Positions 10,082 to 19,856 of a stretch of 47,222 nt of DNA are shown piece after piece. The DNA is from Mycobacterium sp. 1423905.2 (GTDB taxonomy: Bacteria > Actinomycetota > Actinomycetes > Mycobacteriales > Mycobacteriaceae): the NCBI RefSeq assembly GCF_001673155.1, contig NZ_LZLE01000026.1:1-47222 (forward strand). Reading direction: 5' to 3'. Position 1 is the first letter of the stretch; every line of letters starts with the position of its first letter. The notes under the pieces are model-generated. The model was not told where the DNA came from. It made no database searches and was given only the letters and a program-made list of their open reading frames with translations. A program made the translations under genes and the position numbers.

Positions 10082-10623
10082 CCCGAACCCCCGGTCCCCT
10101 CTTAGCCGGCCGCATCGGGCAAAGGCCCGCTCAGGCCGCCAGTAACCGGTAGGTTGAGCGCGCCCGACACCCTTGTACTGTGACATCTTTCCCGGCCACC
10201 GGCAATAATTGCGGCGCAGTACGTCCGCTATTGACGATTCGCACTGGTATGGCACCGGCCGGCCGAACCGCCGTCACCGACTTCGGGCAAACATAGAAAT
10301 CCGTCCGGGAATGACGCGAGCAAAGTTGCGCGGCCTGTCGAACGGGCGGTTGGACGCACAGTTGGCATCGCCGAGAGGGCTGGCGCCGCACCGCAGCACT
10401 CCCATGATCCGGTCAACGGTCCTGCGGCAGACGGGGCTTGCCTTGGGTGAATCGGACGCCACGGGATCCGCGAATCTCAAGATCAAGGGTCACCGGAACC
10501 GACCAGCGTGAGACCAGCACCCCGCGGCGAGCCAAGTCACTCCCGAACTGGTGTCAGAGCTACTTGATCAACCTTCGCCAACGTTTCGACTCTTGTTAGC
10601 CGGAATGCACCTGTGCGGGGGTT
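10082..10623. other. 542-bp region upstream of the LuxR gene, no gene seen
   Basis: Open frames here have no ribosome site or protein signature and overlap one another. I find no copy of the TAGGGATTTCCCTA palindrome and no strong promoter; TTGACG near 10230 has no -10 at a normal distance. It should contain the promoter of the minus-strand LuxR gene. Confidence 0.4.
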
Positions 10624-11019
10624 CTAGGCGGCTTGCGGGTCCATCCAGAAGATCTGCCAAGAGTGGCCATCCGGGTCGTCGTAACTGCGGCCGTACATGA
10701 ACCCCTCATCCTCGGTGTCACCGGCGGTGCCGCCGGCGGCAATAGCGCGGTCCACCAGTGCGTCCACCGCGGCACGGCTTTCGACGCTCAGACACACGAC
10801 GCACTCTTTGGCCTTGGACGCGTCGGTGGTTTCGACGGGATGGAAGCTGTCGAAGAATGCGGTCTGAGTCAGCAAGGCGAACTGATTCTCGCCCAGCACC
10901 AGCGCGAGGGCTCGTTCGTCGCAGAACGCCTCGTTGAACGTGTAACCGAGGTCGGTGAAGAAGGTTCGCGAGCGCTCGATGTCGGCGACGGGCAGGTGGA
11001 CGAAGATGGTGGCGTGCAT
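10624..11019 (-). CDS. VOC-superfamily (glyoxalase/bleomycin-resistance-like) protein
   Basis: A 131-residue single-domain protein. Start ATG 11019 follows GGAG. It has the paired beta-alpha-beta-beta-beta pattern: MHATIFVHLPVADIERSRTF and FTDLGYTFNE in the first half, ECVVCLSVESRAAVDALVD and the terminal YDDPDGHSWQIFWMDP in the second. Candidate metal ligands are an early His (FVHLPV) and the late Asp-Gly-His region, but a full metal site cannot be confirmed by eye. Such proteins include dioxygenases, isomerases and binding proteins; the substrate is unknown. It diverges from the FKBP gene. Confidence 0.85.
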   Translation of the reverse strand: MHATIFVHLPVADIERSRTFFTDLGYTFNEAFCDERALALVLGENQFALLTQTAFFDSFHPVETTDASKAKECVVCLSVESRAAVDALVDRAIAAGGTAGDTEDEGFMYGRSYDDPDGHSWQIFWMDPQAA

Positions 11020-11161
11020 CGGTGGCTCCTGTGGTCCGCGGCACTCGCTCTCGACTGCCGTCCCACGGTTGGACCGGCCAGGCCGCCGAAACTCATCGGC
11101 TGAGCGGCGACAGACCGGCCGCCATCAGAGGAAGGCAATCGGCATCTGTAGCGTGACGGCC

Positions 11162-11719
11162 GTGACTTTCTCGCGGAACTACTCCTTCGTCGCGCTGGCA
11201 GCCTGTGTCGCGGCAACCTTGCTGCCTTTCGCCGCGCCGGGCCCGGCGGCCGCGGCCGGTTCCTGCCCAACGGCGGCACCACAGAACGGCGCAGCGCCGG
11301 ACTGGACGCTGAACGGCACCACCGGCAGCGTCGCGATCACCGGGTCCACCGACACGACAGCACCGCGGGTAAACGTCACCACCCCGTTCAGCGTCAACCA
11401 GACCCAAGTGCACACCTTGCAGGCCGGAAACGGGCCGATCGTCTCGAACATCGCCCGGGTCTCCGTCTGCTACATGGGCGTCAACGGACGCGACGGATCG
11501 ATCTTCGACAACAGCTACGAACGGGGCGCCCCGGTCGACTTCCCGCTCACCGGCGTCATCACCGGCTTCCAGAAGGCCATCGCCGGACAGAAGGTCGGGT
11601 CCACGGTCGGGGTTGCAATGACGCCGGCGGACGGCTACCCCGAAGGCCAGCCCAGCGCCGGAATCCGACCGGGCGACTCGCTCGTGTTCGCGATCAAAAT
11701 CCTCAGCGCCGCCGGCTGA
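11162..11719 (+). CDS. Secreted FKBP-type peptidyl-prolyl isomerase
   Basis: A 185-residue exported protein. The signal peptide is residues 1-34 (SFVALAACVAATLLPFAAPGPAAAAG). The C-terminal half follows the FKBP fold: VSVCYMGVNGRDGSIFDNSY, GAPVDFPL, GVITGFQKAIAGQKVGSTV, then the hairpin DGYPEGQPSAGIRPGDSLVFAIKIL. The usual Trp at the floor of the pocket (VI-x-GW) is replaced by Phe (GVITGFQKAI) and the FGxxAYG loop is altered, so isomerase activity may be weak. I choose GTG 11162 because TAGCGT at 11149-11154 is a -10-like element seven bases before it, suggesting a leaderless mRNA; GTG 11153 in the same frame is the alternative. Confidence 0.85.
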   Translation: MTFSRNYSFVALAACVAATLLPFAAPGPAAAAGSCPTAAPQNGAAPDWTLNGTTGSVAITGSTDTTAPRVNVTTPFSVNQTQVHTLQAGNGPIVSNIARVSVCYMGVNGRDGSIFDNSYERGAPVDFPLTGVITGFQKAIAGQKVGSTVGVAMTPADGYPEGQPSAGIRPGDSLVFAIKILSAAG

Positions 11720-11732
11720 GCGGCGCCATCGG

Positions 11733-12209
11733 TCAGATGGCGATCAGCACCAGCAAGAACAGCAAGAGGAACGGCACGGCCACCAAGATCGCCAGCACCG
11801 CGAGCAGGATGCTCACGCCGTTGTAGGGCTGCGGTGGATAACCCAGCGCGCCGGGGCTGAAAGCCCACACCGGCGCCTTGTACTCCAGTTCGGTCAGACG
11901 ACCCGGATAGACGTCCACCACGGTGTCGGCCGCCCCGATTTTCGAAGGCAGCAGATACGGCACATGCACGTGGACGCGGTGTCGGCCAGGCTGGGCCGGC
12001 AGCACGGCGCGGCCCCAGCCGGTGACCGGTGCCTCGTAGCCGTCAATCAAAACCTTGGGCTTGAACAGCGCCAGCATGAAGGACAGCGGCGAAAAATGCG
12101 TGGTGACGGCGATGCCGGGGTGCGGCTGCCCAAACTGCTGCGGTCCGGGAACCCGCGCGCCGAAGGGCTGCTGGGGCCGGTACGGCTGGCCGTACAGCGG
12201 GTAGTTCAA
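11733..12209 (-). CDS. Pro-rich membrane protein of unknown function
   Basis: A 158-residue protein. The best start is TTG 12209 ([17 protein letters not shown]), seven bases after the secG stop; no ATG or GTG is available before the conserved body and no clear ribosome site is seen, so coupling to secG is likely. Residues 1-32 are Pro/Gln-rich. Residues 35-110 look like a beta-rich domain ([51 protein letters not shown]). The last 30 residues are one very hydrophobic transmembrane segment. It occupies roughly the place of Rv1439c of M. tuberculosis, which I cannot confirm as its orthologue. Confidence 0.75.
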   Translation of the reverse strand: MNYPLYGQPYRPQQPFGARVPGPQQFGQPHPGIAVTTHFSPLSFMLALFKPKVLIDGYEAPVTGWGRAVLPAQPGRHRVHVHVPYLLPSKIGAADTVVDVYPGRLTELEYKAPVWAFSPGALGYPPQPYNGVSILLAVLAILVAVPFLLLFLLVLIAI

Positions 12210-12216
12210 GAGCCGA

Positions 12217-12450
12217 TCAGCGGTACTTGATCAGCAGGGCCATGCCGATGATGGACACCAGCCAGATACCAGTGATGAACAGCGTCAACCGGTCCAGGTT
12301 CTTCTCCACCACCGTCGACCCGGACAGGCTGGACTGCACCCCACCGCCGAACAGCGTCGAGAGGCCGCCACCCTTCGCCCGGTGGAGCAGCACCAGCAAC
12401 ACGACCAGCACGCTGGTGACCACCAAGGTGATCTGCAGGGCCAATTCCAT
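12217..12450 (-). CDS. secG: Protein translocase subunit SecG
   Basis: Seventy-seven residues with two membrane helices ([20 protein letters not shown] and [20 protein letters not shown]) joined by the family signature [20 protein letters not shown]. SecG assists the SecYE channel and SecA during protein export. Start ATG 12450 has no ribosome site, but TAGGCT on the minus strand (12463-12458) lies exactly seven bases upstream, so the mRNA is probably leaderless. It diverges from ppc over 70 bases. Confidence 0.95.
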   Translation of the reverse strand: MELALQITLVVTSVLVVLLVLLHRAKGGGLSTLFGGGVQSSLSGSTVVEKNLDRLTLFITGIWLVSIIGMALLIKYR

Positions 12451-12520
12451 GACCGGCAGCCTACCGAACGCGAAGGGAGACGACAGGCGCCGGGCAGGAA
12501 GGTCGCTAATACTGGGACGC
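12451..12520. promoter_or_regulatory. Divergent secG/ppc promoter region, probable leaderless starts
   Basis: On the minus strand TAGGCT (12463-12458) is followed by seven bases and the secG ATG. On the plus strand TAATACT (12507-12513) is followed by seven bases and the ppc ATG. Neither gene has a Shine-Dalgarno sequence. TANNNT followed by 6-8 bases and a start codon is the usual layout of leaderless genes in mycobacteria. No -35 boxes are evident. Confidence 0.5.
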
Positions 12521-15328
12521 ATGGTTGAGGTATCCGACACCGCACTCGAGCCCATCGGCGACGTCCATCGGACCAAGCTGGGCCGTGATGCGACCGAGCC
12601 GATGCGGGCCGACATCAGGCTGCTGGGCGCCATCCTGGGTGACACCGTGCGCGAACAGAACGGCGACGAGGTGTTCGAGCTTGTCGAGCGCGCGCGGGTG
12701 GAGTCGTTCCGGGTGCGGCGGTCGGAGATCGACCGCTCCGAGGTGTCACGCATGTTCGAAGGTATCGACATCCACCAAGCCATCCCGGTCATCCGGGCGT
12801 TCAGCCACTTCGCGCTGCTGGCCAACGTCGCCGAAGACATCCACCGGGAGCGGCGCCGCGCCATTCATGTCGCCGCCGGTGAACCGCCGCAGGACAGCAG
12901 CCTGGCCGCGACCTACCGCAAACTCGACGCCGCGCAGCTGGATCCGGCCACGGTGGCCGAGGCGCTGACCGGTGCCGTGGTGTCCCCGGTCATCACCGCT
13001 CACCCCACCGAAACCCGTCGGCGCACCGTGTTCGTCACCCAGCGCCGCATCACCGAGTTGATGCGGCTGCACGCCGAAGGGCACACCCAAACCGACAACG
13101 GCCGCAGCATCGAATCGGAGTTGCGCCGCCAGGTCCTGACCCTGTGGCAGACCGCGCTGATCCGGTTGTCGCGCCTGCAGATCGACGACGAGATCGCCGT
13201 CGGGCTGCGGTTGTACTCATCGGCTTTTTTCGAGGTGCTTCCGATAGTCAACGCCGAAGTCCGCCAAGCGCTGCGGCAGCGGTGGCCCGATGCCGATCTG
13301 CTTTCCGAGCCCATCCTGCAGCCCGGCTCCTGGATCGGTGGGGACCGCGATGGCAACCCCAACGTGACCGCCGAGGTGGTGCGGCTGGCCACCGGCGGCG
13401 CCGCCTACACCGCCTTGGCGCACTACCTGGCCGAACTCACCGCCCTGGAGCAGGAGCTGTCCATGTCGTCCCGGCTGCTCAGCGTCACCCCTGAGCTGGA
13501 GGCGCTGGCCGAGGCCTGCCAGGAGAAGGCTCGCTCCGACGAACCGTATCGACGGGCGGTCCGGGTCATCCGGTCCAGGCTCAGCGCGACGGCCGCCGCC
13601 ATCCTCGACGAAGAACCCCAGCACACACTTGACCTCGGTCTGCCGGCTTACGACACCCCGGCCGAGCTCCGAGCCGACCTCGACACCATCGATGCGTCGC
13701 TGCGGACCCACGGCAGCGCGCTGCTGGCCGATGACCGGCTCGCGTTGCTGCGCGAAGGGGTGCACATCTTCGGTTTCCACCTGTCCGGCCTGGACCTGCG
13801 GCAGAACTCCGATGTGCACGAGGAAGTCGTCGCCGAGCTGCTGGCCTGGGCAGGTGTGCACCACGACTACACCTCGTTGCCCGAAGACCAACGGGTCGAG
13901 CTGTTGGCCGCCGAACTCGCCACCCGACGCCCCTTGGTGCGAGCCGGGGCGAAACTCTCCGACCTGGCCCGCAAAGAGCTGGACATCGTCAAGGCCGCCG
14001 CCCACGCGGTGCACAGGTACGGCCCGGCCGCGGTGCCCAACTACGTCATCTCCATGTGCCGGTCGGTGTCCGACATGTTGGAGGCCGCGATCTTGCTCAA
14101 GGAAGCCGGGCTGCTGGACGCCTCCGGCGACGAGCCGTACTGCCCGGTCGGTATCTCGCCGTTGTTCGAGACGATCGACGACCTACACAACGGTGCGGCG
14201 ATCGTGCAGGCGATGCTCGATCTCCCGGTGTATCGCGGCATGATCACCGCCCGCGGTGACATCCAGGAAGTGATGCTCGGCTACTCCGACTCCAATAAGG
14301 ACGGTGGCTATCTGGCTTCCAGCTGGGCGGTCTACCGCGCCGAGCTGGCCCTGGTCGAGGCGGCCCGCAAGGCCGGGATTCGGTTGCGGCTGTTCCACGG
14401 TCGCGGCGGTACCGTGGGGCGCGGCGGCGGGCCAAGCTACCAGGCCATCCTCGCCCAGCCGCCCGGGGCGGTGAACGGCTCGTTGCGGCTGACCGAACAG
14501 GGCGAAGTGATCGCCGCCAAGTATGCCGAACCCCAGATGGCCCGTCGCAACCTGGAGAGCCTGCTGGCCGCCACCCTGGAATCGACCCTGCTCGATGTCG
14601 AGGGCCTCGGTGACGAAGCCGAGCCGGCCTACGCGGTGCTCGACGAGGTGGCCGGCCTGGCGCAGCGCGCCTACGCCGAATTGGTGCACGACACACCGGG
14701 ATTCGTGGAGTACTTCAAGGCGTCCACACCGGTCAGTGAGATCGGCTCGCTCAACATCGGCAGCCGCCCGAGCTCACGCAAACCCACCGAGTCGATCTCC
14801 GACCTGCGGGCCATCCCATGGGTCCTGGCGTGGAGCCAATCGCGGGTGATGCTGCCTGGCTGGTATGGCACCGGCACGGCCTTCGAGCAGTGGATCGCGG
14901 CGGGGCCGGAAAGCCGTGAGGAGCGCCAGCAGACCCTGCATGACCTGTATCAGCGCTGGCCGTTTTTCCGCAGCGTGCTGTCCAACATGGCGCAAGTGCT
15001 GGCCAAGAGCGACTTGGGCCTGGCCGCCCGGTACGCCGAGTTGGTGGACGATGAGTCGTTGCGGCACAGGGTTTTTGACAAGATCGTCGACGAGCACCAC
15101 CGCACCATCACCATGTACAAGCTGATCACCGGTCAAGACGATCTGCTTGCCGACAATCCGGCGCTGGCCCGCTCGGTGTTCAACCGGTTTCCTTACCTGG
15201 AGCCGTTGAACCATTTGCAGGTCGAGTTGTTGCGCCGGTACCGCTCGGGTGAGGACGACGAGTTGGTGCAGCGCGGCATCCTGTTGACGATGAATGGGTT
15301 GGCCAGCGCGTTACGCAACAGCGGATAA
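12521..15328 (+). CDS. ppc: Phosphoenolpyruvate carboxylase
   Basis: Anaplerotic enzyme: PEP plus bicarbonate gives oxaloacetate and phosphate. The 935 residues match bacterial Ppc. The catalytic histidine is His161 in [17 protein letters not shown]. Other signatures are [30 protein letters not shown], the Gly-rich [14 protein letters not shown] near residue 630, and the C-terminal [12 protein letters not shown], where RNSG replaces the common QNTG end. The longer upstream frame crosses secG and is not used. M. tuberculosis lacks ppc as I recall, whereas M. leprae keeps it at this place between secG and the pgl operon, so this looks ancestral. Confidence 0.97.
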   Translation: MVEVSDTALEPIGDVHRTKLGRDATEPMRADIRLLGAILGDTVREQNGDEVFELVERARVESFRVRRSEIDRSEVSRMFEGIDIHQAIPVIRAFSHFALLANVAEDIHRERRRAIHVAAGEPPQDSSLAATYRKLDAAQLDPATVAEALTGAVVSPVITAHPTETRRRTVFVTQRRITELMRLHAEGHTQTDNGRSIESELRRQVLTLWQTALIRLSRLQIDDEIAVGLRLYSSAFFEVLPIVNAEVRQALRQRWPDADLLSEPILQPGSWIGGDRDGNPNVTAEVVRLATGGAAYTALAHYLAELTALEQELSMSSRLLSVTPELEALAEACQEKARSDEPYRRAVRVIRSRLSATAAAILDEEPQHTLDLGLPAYDTPAELRADLDTIDASLRTHGSALLADDRLALLREGVHIFGFHLSGLDLRQNSDVHEEVVAELLAWAGVHHDYTSLPEDQRVELLAAELATRRPLVRAGAKLSDLARKELDIVKAAAHAVHRYGPAAVPNYVISMCRSVSDMLEAAILLKEAGLLDASGDEPYCPVGISPLFETIDDLHNGAAIVQAMLDLPVYRGMITARGDIQEVMLGYSDSNKDGGYLASSWAVYRAELALVEAARKAGIRLRLFHGRGGTVGRGGGPSYQAILAQPPGAVNGSLRLTEQGEVIAAKYAEPQMARRNLESLLAATLESTLLDVEGLGDEAEPAYAVLDEVAGLAQRAYAELVHDTPGFVEYFKASTPVSEIGSLNIGSRPSSRKPTESISDLRAIPWVLAWSQSRVMLPGWYGTGTAFEQWIAAGPESREERQQTLHDLYQRWPFFRSVLSNMAQVLAKSDLGLAARYAELVDDESLRHRVFDKIVDEHHRTITMYKLITGQDDLLADNPALARSVFNRFPYLEPLNHLQVELLRRYRSGEDDELVQRGILLTMNGLASALRNSG

Positions 15329-15344
15329 CGGGCATCCGGGCCAG

Positions 15345-16160
15345 ATGTCCGACAACGCGACGTCTGTCTCCCCGGCCGACTTGGCCCAGAACAGGGTCTT
15401 CGAACGATTGGCTCGGGCGGGCTTTGTCGCGAGCGGGCTGTTGCACCTGATCGTCGGCTACCTGGCCATCCGGGTCGCCTTCGGTGACAGAAGCAGTGCG
15501 GATCAGTCCGGGGCGCTGGCGGCCTTGGCGACCAAACCGGGCGGGACCTTCGCCTTATGGATCGCCGCCATCACACTCCTGACGTTGGGTATGTGGCGAT
15601 TGATCGAAACCTTTCTGGGCCGCGCGACCGATCGAGCGCGCGACGGCTCGTCGTCGTCGGGAGTGCTGGACCGGGCGAAGGCGTTCGGGGTCGCGGCGGT
15701 CTATCTGGCATTCGCCTACTCCACGTTCGGATTCGCCCGCGGCACAGGCAAGTCCGCCAGTGAGCAGAATTCGACGGTCAGTGCGCGGCTGATGCAGAAC
15801 ACCGCGGGCACTGTCGCGCTCATCGCCTGCGGCTTGATCGTCGTCGGCGTCGGCGTCTACCACATCCACAAGGGCGCCAGCCGCAACTTCCTCGACGACT
15901 TGCACGGCCGGTCCGGAAACCTGGTGCGACGACTGGGCACGGTCGGTTATATCGGTAAGGGTGCAGTGATCGCCGCCGCCGGTGCGCTGGTCGTGGTCGC
16001 CGCGCTGCGCTCGGAGCCCAAGAAGGCCACCGGACTCGATGGCGCCCTGAAAACGCTTGGCGCACAACCGTACGGAGTGGCGCTGTTGATTGTCGCCGGA
16101 CTAGGGATCATCACCTACGGGCTGTACTGCTTTGCGTTGGCCCGGCGCACCAAGATGTGA
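15345..16160 (+). CDS. DUF1206 integral membrane protein
   Basis: A 271-residue protein with six predicted membrane helices in three pairs, the layout of the DUF1206 repeat: FVASGLLHLIVGYLAIRVAF, ALWIAAITLLTLGMWRLIE, FGVAAVYLAFAYSTFGFA, TVALIACGLIVVGVGVYHI, YIGKGAVIAAAGALVVVAAL and YGVALLIVAGLGIITYGLYC. Each pair starts with an Arg- or Lys-Gly-type motif. Function is unknown. Start ATG 15345 is 16 bases after the ppc stop with no ribosome site, so it is probably read through from ppc. Confidence 0.88.
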   Translation: MSDNATSVSPADLAQNRVFERLARAGFVASGLLHLIVGYLAIRVAFGDRSSADQSGALAALATKPGGTFALWIAAITLLTLGMWRLIETFLGRATDRARDGSSSSGVLDRAKAFGVAAVYLAFAYSTFGFARGTGKSASEQNSTVSARLMQNTAGTVALIACGLIVVGVGVYHIHKGASRNFLDDLHGRSGNLVRRLGTVGYIGKGAVIAAAGALVVVAALRSEPKKATGLDGALKTLGAQPYGVALLIVAGLGIITYGLYCFALARRTKM

Positions 16161-16166
16161 GGCGGA

Positions 16167-16565
16167 CTACCGCACGGTGCGATTACGCAACCGGTCCAGC
16201 ACGCCCCGGACCGCATGCTCGGTGACCGAGATCGGCGACATCAACGTCTCGCTCATGGTCACGATGTCGTCGATGCGCGCGACAATCGCTTCCACCGGCT
16301 CGACGAGGACGATCAGCCGCTTGGCCAGGTCGTCCAGGCTCGACAGTGTTCCGTCCAGGTGATCCAGGCCGGTCTCCATCCGCTCGACCGTGGCGTTGAG
16401 GTTCGACAGTGACTGGTTGAGCTGCTGCATGGTGCTGCTCAGACCGTCGAGCACGTCTTCAACCTGCTCCACCGTCTTGTCAGCGTTCAACGCGGCCTGA
16501 GTCAGAGTCTTGAGTCGGCTTCGCTCGGGCCCGCCGCGCATGGTTCTGTCTGCCATGGGGGTCAT
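16167..16565 (-). CDS. Small coiled-coil protein (Rv1444c-like)
   Basis: A 132-residue protein. Residues 20-100 are a long amphipathic coiled coil with heptads (TVEQVEDVLDGLSSTMQQ, LSNLNATVERMETGLDHLDG, LSSLDDLAKRLIVLVEPVEA). No membrane segment or enzyme motif. ATG 16565 and the in-frame ATG 16556 are equally possible. It lies 16 bases downstream of pgl at the end of the pentose-phosphate operon, as Rv1444c does in M. tuberculosis. Function unknown. Confidence 0.8.
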   Translation of the reverse strand: MTPMADRTMRGGPERSRLKTLTQAALNADKTVEQVEDVLDGLSSTMQQLNQSLSNLNATVERMETGLDHLDGTLSSLDDLAKRLIVLVEPVEAIVARIDDIVTMSETLMSPISVTEHAVRGVLDRLRNRTVR

Positions 16566-16581
16566 TATGACCCCGACGCGT

Positions 16582-17325
16582 TCAGCCAGGAAGCTTGGCC
16601 GCGGCGTCCTGGTCGAGCAGCCACAGCGTCGCCTCGCGGCCCACCGCTCCGGCCGCCGGCAACGACACCGGGTCGGCCCCGCCGATCGCGGCGGCCACCG
16701 CGTCGGCTTTGCCGCCGCCGGACACCAACAGCCATACCTGTCGAGACCGCTGAACAGCGGGCAGCGTCAATGTAATTCGCTGGGGCGGCGGCTTGGGCGA
16801 GTCGTCGACTGACACCACCATGCGGGTGGTCTCGCGCACCGCCGCGGTGTCGGGGAACAACGAATTGATATGACCTTCCGGGCCCACACCCAGTAGGTGC
16901 ACGTCGAAGTTCGGGACCGGTTCGCCGCCGTCGGCGTTGGCGGCCAGCAATTGCTCGTAGGCCAGCGCCGCCGCATCGAGGTCGCCGCCGAACTCACCGT
17001 CGCTGGCGGCCATCGGGTGCACCTGGCTGGCGGGAATGTCCACGTGATCCAGCAACGCCTCCCGGGCCTGCTTTTCGTTGCGCTCGTCGTCGTCTTCGGA
17101 GACGTAACGTTCGTCCCCCCAGAACAAGTGCACCCTCGACCAGTCGATGTCGGTCGACCGGGAGCGCAGGTACTTCATCAGGGCGTTGCCGTTGCCGCCG
17201 CCGGTCAGCACGATGAGCGCCCGCCCCCGATCCGCGATGGCGGACCGGATGACTTCGATCAGGCGGTCGCCGGCCGCCGATACCAAGGCGTCGCTGTCCG
17301 GGAACACTTGCACGTCGGGGCTCAC
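16582..17325 (-). CDS. pgl: 6-phosphogluconolactonase
   Basis: Hydrolyses 6-phosphogluconolactone to 6-phosphogluconate, the second step of the oxidative pentose phosphate pathway. The 247 residues match the family (also called devB). Motifs are [18 protein letters not shown] near residue 45, [38 protein letters not shown] and the C-terminal [21 protein letters not shown] 17325 overlaps the opcA stop by four bases, so it is translationally coupled to the OpcA subunit of the enzyme that supplies its substrate. Confidence 0.96.
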   Translation of the reverse strand: MSPDVQVFPDSDALVSAAGDRLIEVIRSAIADRGRALIVLTGGGNGNALMKYLRSRSTDIDWSRVHLFWGDERYVSEDDDERNEKQAREALLDHVDIPASQVHPMAASDGEFGGDLDAAALAYEQLLAANADGGEPVPNFDVHLLGVGPEGHINSLFPDTAAVRETTRMVVSVDDSPKPPPQRITLTLPAVQRSRQVWLLVSGGGKADAVAAAIGGADPVSLPAAGAVGREATLWLLDQDAAAKLPG

Positions 17326-18233
17326 ACGTACTCCACTTTCTTGATGCCTTCGAGCGCGTCGTGGTAGATCTCGTCGGCGTCGAGCCGACGCAGGTCCTCG
17401 GCCAGGCACTCGCCGGTTTCCCTGCGCGCCAACGGAACCAGGGCGTCTGGCCGGGCCGTACGGCTCAGGGTGGCCGTCACCCCCTCCTGGGGGCGGCTCA
17501 ACACGATGGTTTCGCTCTTGCGCGCCAGTTCGACCTTCAGGTCTCCGACCGCCCGGCGCACCGGACCGTCGATCCGGCTGGCCAGCCAGCCGGCCAACAC
17601 GTCAAGCGCCGGTTCGGTTTTCAAGCCCGACACCAGTGCGGATTCGATCGGCTCGTGCGGCGGCTGGTCGACGGCAGAGGTCAGCAACGCCCGCCAGTAC
17701 GTGATACGGCTCCAGGCCAGATCGGTGTCCCCGTCGGTGTAACCGGGCAACCGGCTCTTGATCGCCGACAACGGGTCGGTGCCGTTGGTGGCATCGGTTA
17801 TCCGGCGAATAGCCAACTTGCCCAGGGGATCCTCGGCTGGTTTCGCTGGGGCGATGTCGGGCCACCACGCCACCACCGGGATGTCCGGCAGCAGGAAGGG
17901 GATGACGACGCTGTCGGCGTGATTGGCCAGCGGCCCGGACAGTTGCAGAATGACGACTTCGCCCGCGCCCGCGTCGGCGCCGACGCGCAGCTGGGCGTCC
18001 AGGCGCGCCTGGTCGGCGTAGGGGTCACCGCGCATTGCGACGATGATGCGACTGGGGTGTTCGTGGCTGGCGTCGTTGGCGGCCTTGATGGATTCTTCGA
18101 GGACGGCGTCGCTGTCGGGCACGATGATCAGCGTCAGCACCCGCCCCATCGTGACGGCGCCGATCTCGTCACGCAGCTTGTCGAGCTTCTTGTTGATCGC
18201 CGTCGTGGTGGTTTCCGGCAGGTCGACAATCAT
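17322..18233 (-). CDS. opcA: Glucose-6-phosphate dehydrogenase assembly protein OpcA
   Basis: A 303-residue protein of the OpcA family, needed for assembly or redox control of Zwf in cyanobacteria and actinobacteria; it has no catalytic site of its own. It starts [17 protein letters not shown] at ATG 18233. Conserved parts include [31 protein letters not shown] and [20 protein letters not shown]. Its GAGGAG ribosome site lies inside the MIRU-type repeat that separates it from zwf. Fourth gene of tkt-tal-zwf-opcA-pgl. Confidence 0.95.
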   Translation of the reverse strand: MIVDLPETTTTAINKKLDKLRDEIGAVTMGRVLTLIIVPDSDAVLEESIKAANDASHEHPSRIIVAMRGDPYADQARLDAQLRVGADAGAGEVVILQLSGPLANHADSVVIPFLLPDIPVVAWWPDIAPAKPAEDPLGKLAIRRITDATNGTDPLSAIKSRLPGYTDGDTDLAWSRITYWRALLTSAVDQPPHEPIESALVSGLKTEPALDVLAGWLASRIDGPVRRAVGDLKVELARKSETIVLSRPQEGVTATLSRTARPDALVPLARRETGECLAEDLRRLDADEIYHDALEGIKKVEYV

Positions 18234-18302
18234 GTGCGCCGCTCCTCCTCATCGCTTCGCTCTGCATCGTCGCCGGCGGGAATCATCTGCGCCGCTCCTC
18301 CT
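18231..18302. repeat. MIRU-type interspersed repeat, 53-bp period, between zwf and opcA
   Basis: The segment at 18231-18249 (CAT-TGCGCCGCTCCTCC) recurs at 18284-18302 with one difference, giving one full 53-base period plus a partial second. Between them is CATCGCTTCGCTCTGCATCG, the core I recognise from mycobacterial interspersed repetitive units such as those between senX3 and regX3. MIRUs sit between genes of one operon; here the element supplies the opcA ribosome site on the minus strand. Confidence 0.7.
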
Positions 18303-18311
18303 TACGCGCAA

Positions 18312-19856
18312 TCACGGCCGCCGCCATTCGCGACCGGTGCGGCGCAGCATCTCAAATGCGGACTCCGGGCCCCACGTCCCCGCCTCGTAGGGATCCGGTT
18401 TGCCGTGCGACGCCCAGTTGTCCAACGCCGGATCCAGTATCTCCCAAGCCAATTCGACCTCCGCGTTGACCGGGAACAGTGACGGTTCACCGAGCAGCAC
18501 GTCGAGGATGAGCCGCTCGTAGGCCTCCGGCGAGTCCTCGGCGAACGCCGACCCGTAGGAGAAGTCCATGTTGACGTCGCGGACTTCCATCGCGCTGCCG
18601 GGCACCTTGGAGCCAAACCGCAGGGTGATGCCCTCGTCGGGCTGCACCCGAATGACCATGGCGTTGGCGCCGAGCTCATCGGTCATGGTGGCGTCGAACG
18701 GCAGGTGCGGTGCGCGCTTGAACACCATGGCGATTTCGGTGACCCTGCGGCCCAACCGTTTTCCGGTGCGCAGGTAGAACGGCACCCCGGCCCACCGGCG
18801 AGTGTCTACCTCCAACGTGATGGCCGCGAACGTCTCGGTGGTGGAGTCTTTGGCGAACCCCTCTTCGTCGAGCAGGCCGACCACCTTCTCCCCGCCCTGC
18901 CAGCCGGCGGCATATTGGCCCCGGCTGGTGGTCTCATCGAGCGGCTCGGCCAGCCGGGTCGCCGACAGCACCTTGATCTTCTCGGTCTGCAGCGCCTGTG
19001 GATTGAAGCTGACCGGTTCTTCCATGGCCGTCAGCGCCAGCAACTGCATCAGGTGGTTCTGGATGACGTCGCGGGCCGCGCCGATGCCGTCGTAGTAGCC
19101 GGCCCGGCCGCCGAGGCCGATGTCTTCGGCCATGGTGATCTGCACGTGGTCTACATAATGCGAATTCCAGATCGGGTCGAAGAACTGATTGGCGAATCGC
19201 AGCGCCAGGATGTTTTGGACCGTCTCTTTGCCCAAGTAGTGGTCGATGCGAAAGACGGCCTCTTCGGGGAACACCGCGTTGACCGACTTGTTGAGGTCCT
19301 GGGCGCTGTCCAGGTCGTGACCGAACGGCTTCTCGATGACCACTCGGCTCCACCGGTCGCCCTGCGGGCGGGCCAGTCCGGACCGGTGCAGCTGGTCGCA
19401 GACCACCGGGAACGACTTGGGCGGGATCGCCAGATAGAAGGCGTGATTGCCGCCGGTTCCGCGCTCGGCGTCGAGTTTGTCCAGCGTCTCGGCGAGCCGT
19501 TCGAACGCGTCGTCGTCGTCGAAAGCCCCTGGCACGAACCGGAATCCCTCGGCCAGCCGATCCCAGTTCTCCTGCCGGAATGGTGTGCGGCAGTTTTCCT
19601 TGACGGCTTGGTACACCACCTTTTGGAAATCCTGGGTCTCCCAATCCCGGCGGGCGAAGCCGACCAGGCCGAACGTGGGTGGCAGCAGCCCGCGGTTGGC
19701 CAGGTCGTAGATGGCGGGCATCACCTTTTTGCGGGCCAGGTCGCCGGTGACGCCGAAGATCACCATCGCGCACGAGCCCGCGATCCGGGGAAGTCGTTTA
19801 TCCAGTTTGTCCCGTAACGGGTTCTGCCAGTCGGCAGCGGCGGAGTGTGGACTCAT
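18312..19856 (-). CDS. zwf: Glucose-6-phosphate 1-dehydrogenase
   Basis: First oxidative step of the pentose phosphate pathway, making NADPH. The 514 residues equal the length I recall for M. tuberculosis Zwf2. The nucleotide-binding motif is [12 protein letters not shown] (residues 33-44), the substrate and catalytic motif RIDHYLGKE is at about 203-211, and EKPFGHDL and [10 protein letters not shown] are present. ATG 19856 overlaps the tal stop by four bases; the frame is open 17 more codons upstream but only over tal. The opcA gene follows across a MIRU. Confidence 0.97.
   Translation of the reverse strand: MSPHSAAADWQNPLRDKLDKRLPRIAGSCAMVIFGVTGDLARKKVMPAIYDLANRGLLPPTFGLVGFARRDWETQDFQKVVYQAVKENCRTPFRQENWDRLAEGFRFVPGAFDDDDAFERLAETLDKLDAERGTGGNHAFYLAIPPKSFPVVCDQLHRSGLARPQGDRWSRVVIEKPFGHDLDSAQDLNKSVNAVFPEEAVFRIDHYLGKETVQNILALRFANQFFDPIWNSHYVDHVQITMAEDIGLGGRAGYYDGIGAARDVIQNHLMQLLALTAMEEPVSFNPQALQTEKIKVLSATRLAEPLDETTSRGQYAAGWQGGEKVVGLLDEEGFAKDSTTETFAAITLEVDTRRWAGVPFYLRTGKRLGRRVTEIAMVFKRAPHLPFDATMTDELGANAMVIRVQPDEGITLRFGSKVPGSAMEVRDVNMDFSYGSAFAEDSPEAYERLILDVLLGEPSLFPVNAEVELAWEILDPALDNWASHGKPDPYEAGTWGPESAFEMLRRTGREWRRP

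Noticed and set aside
10131..10511. Small open frames upstream of the LuxR gene
   Set aside because: Overlapping on both strands, no ribosome sites, Arg-rich composition typical of non-coding GC-rich DNA.
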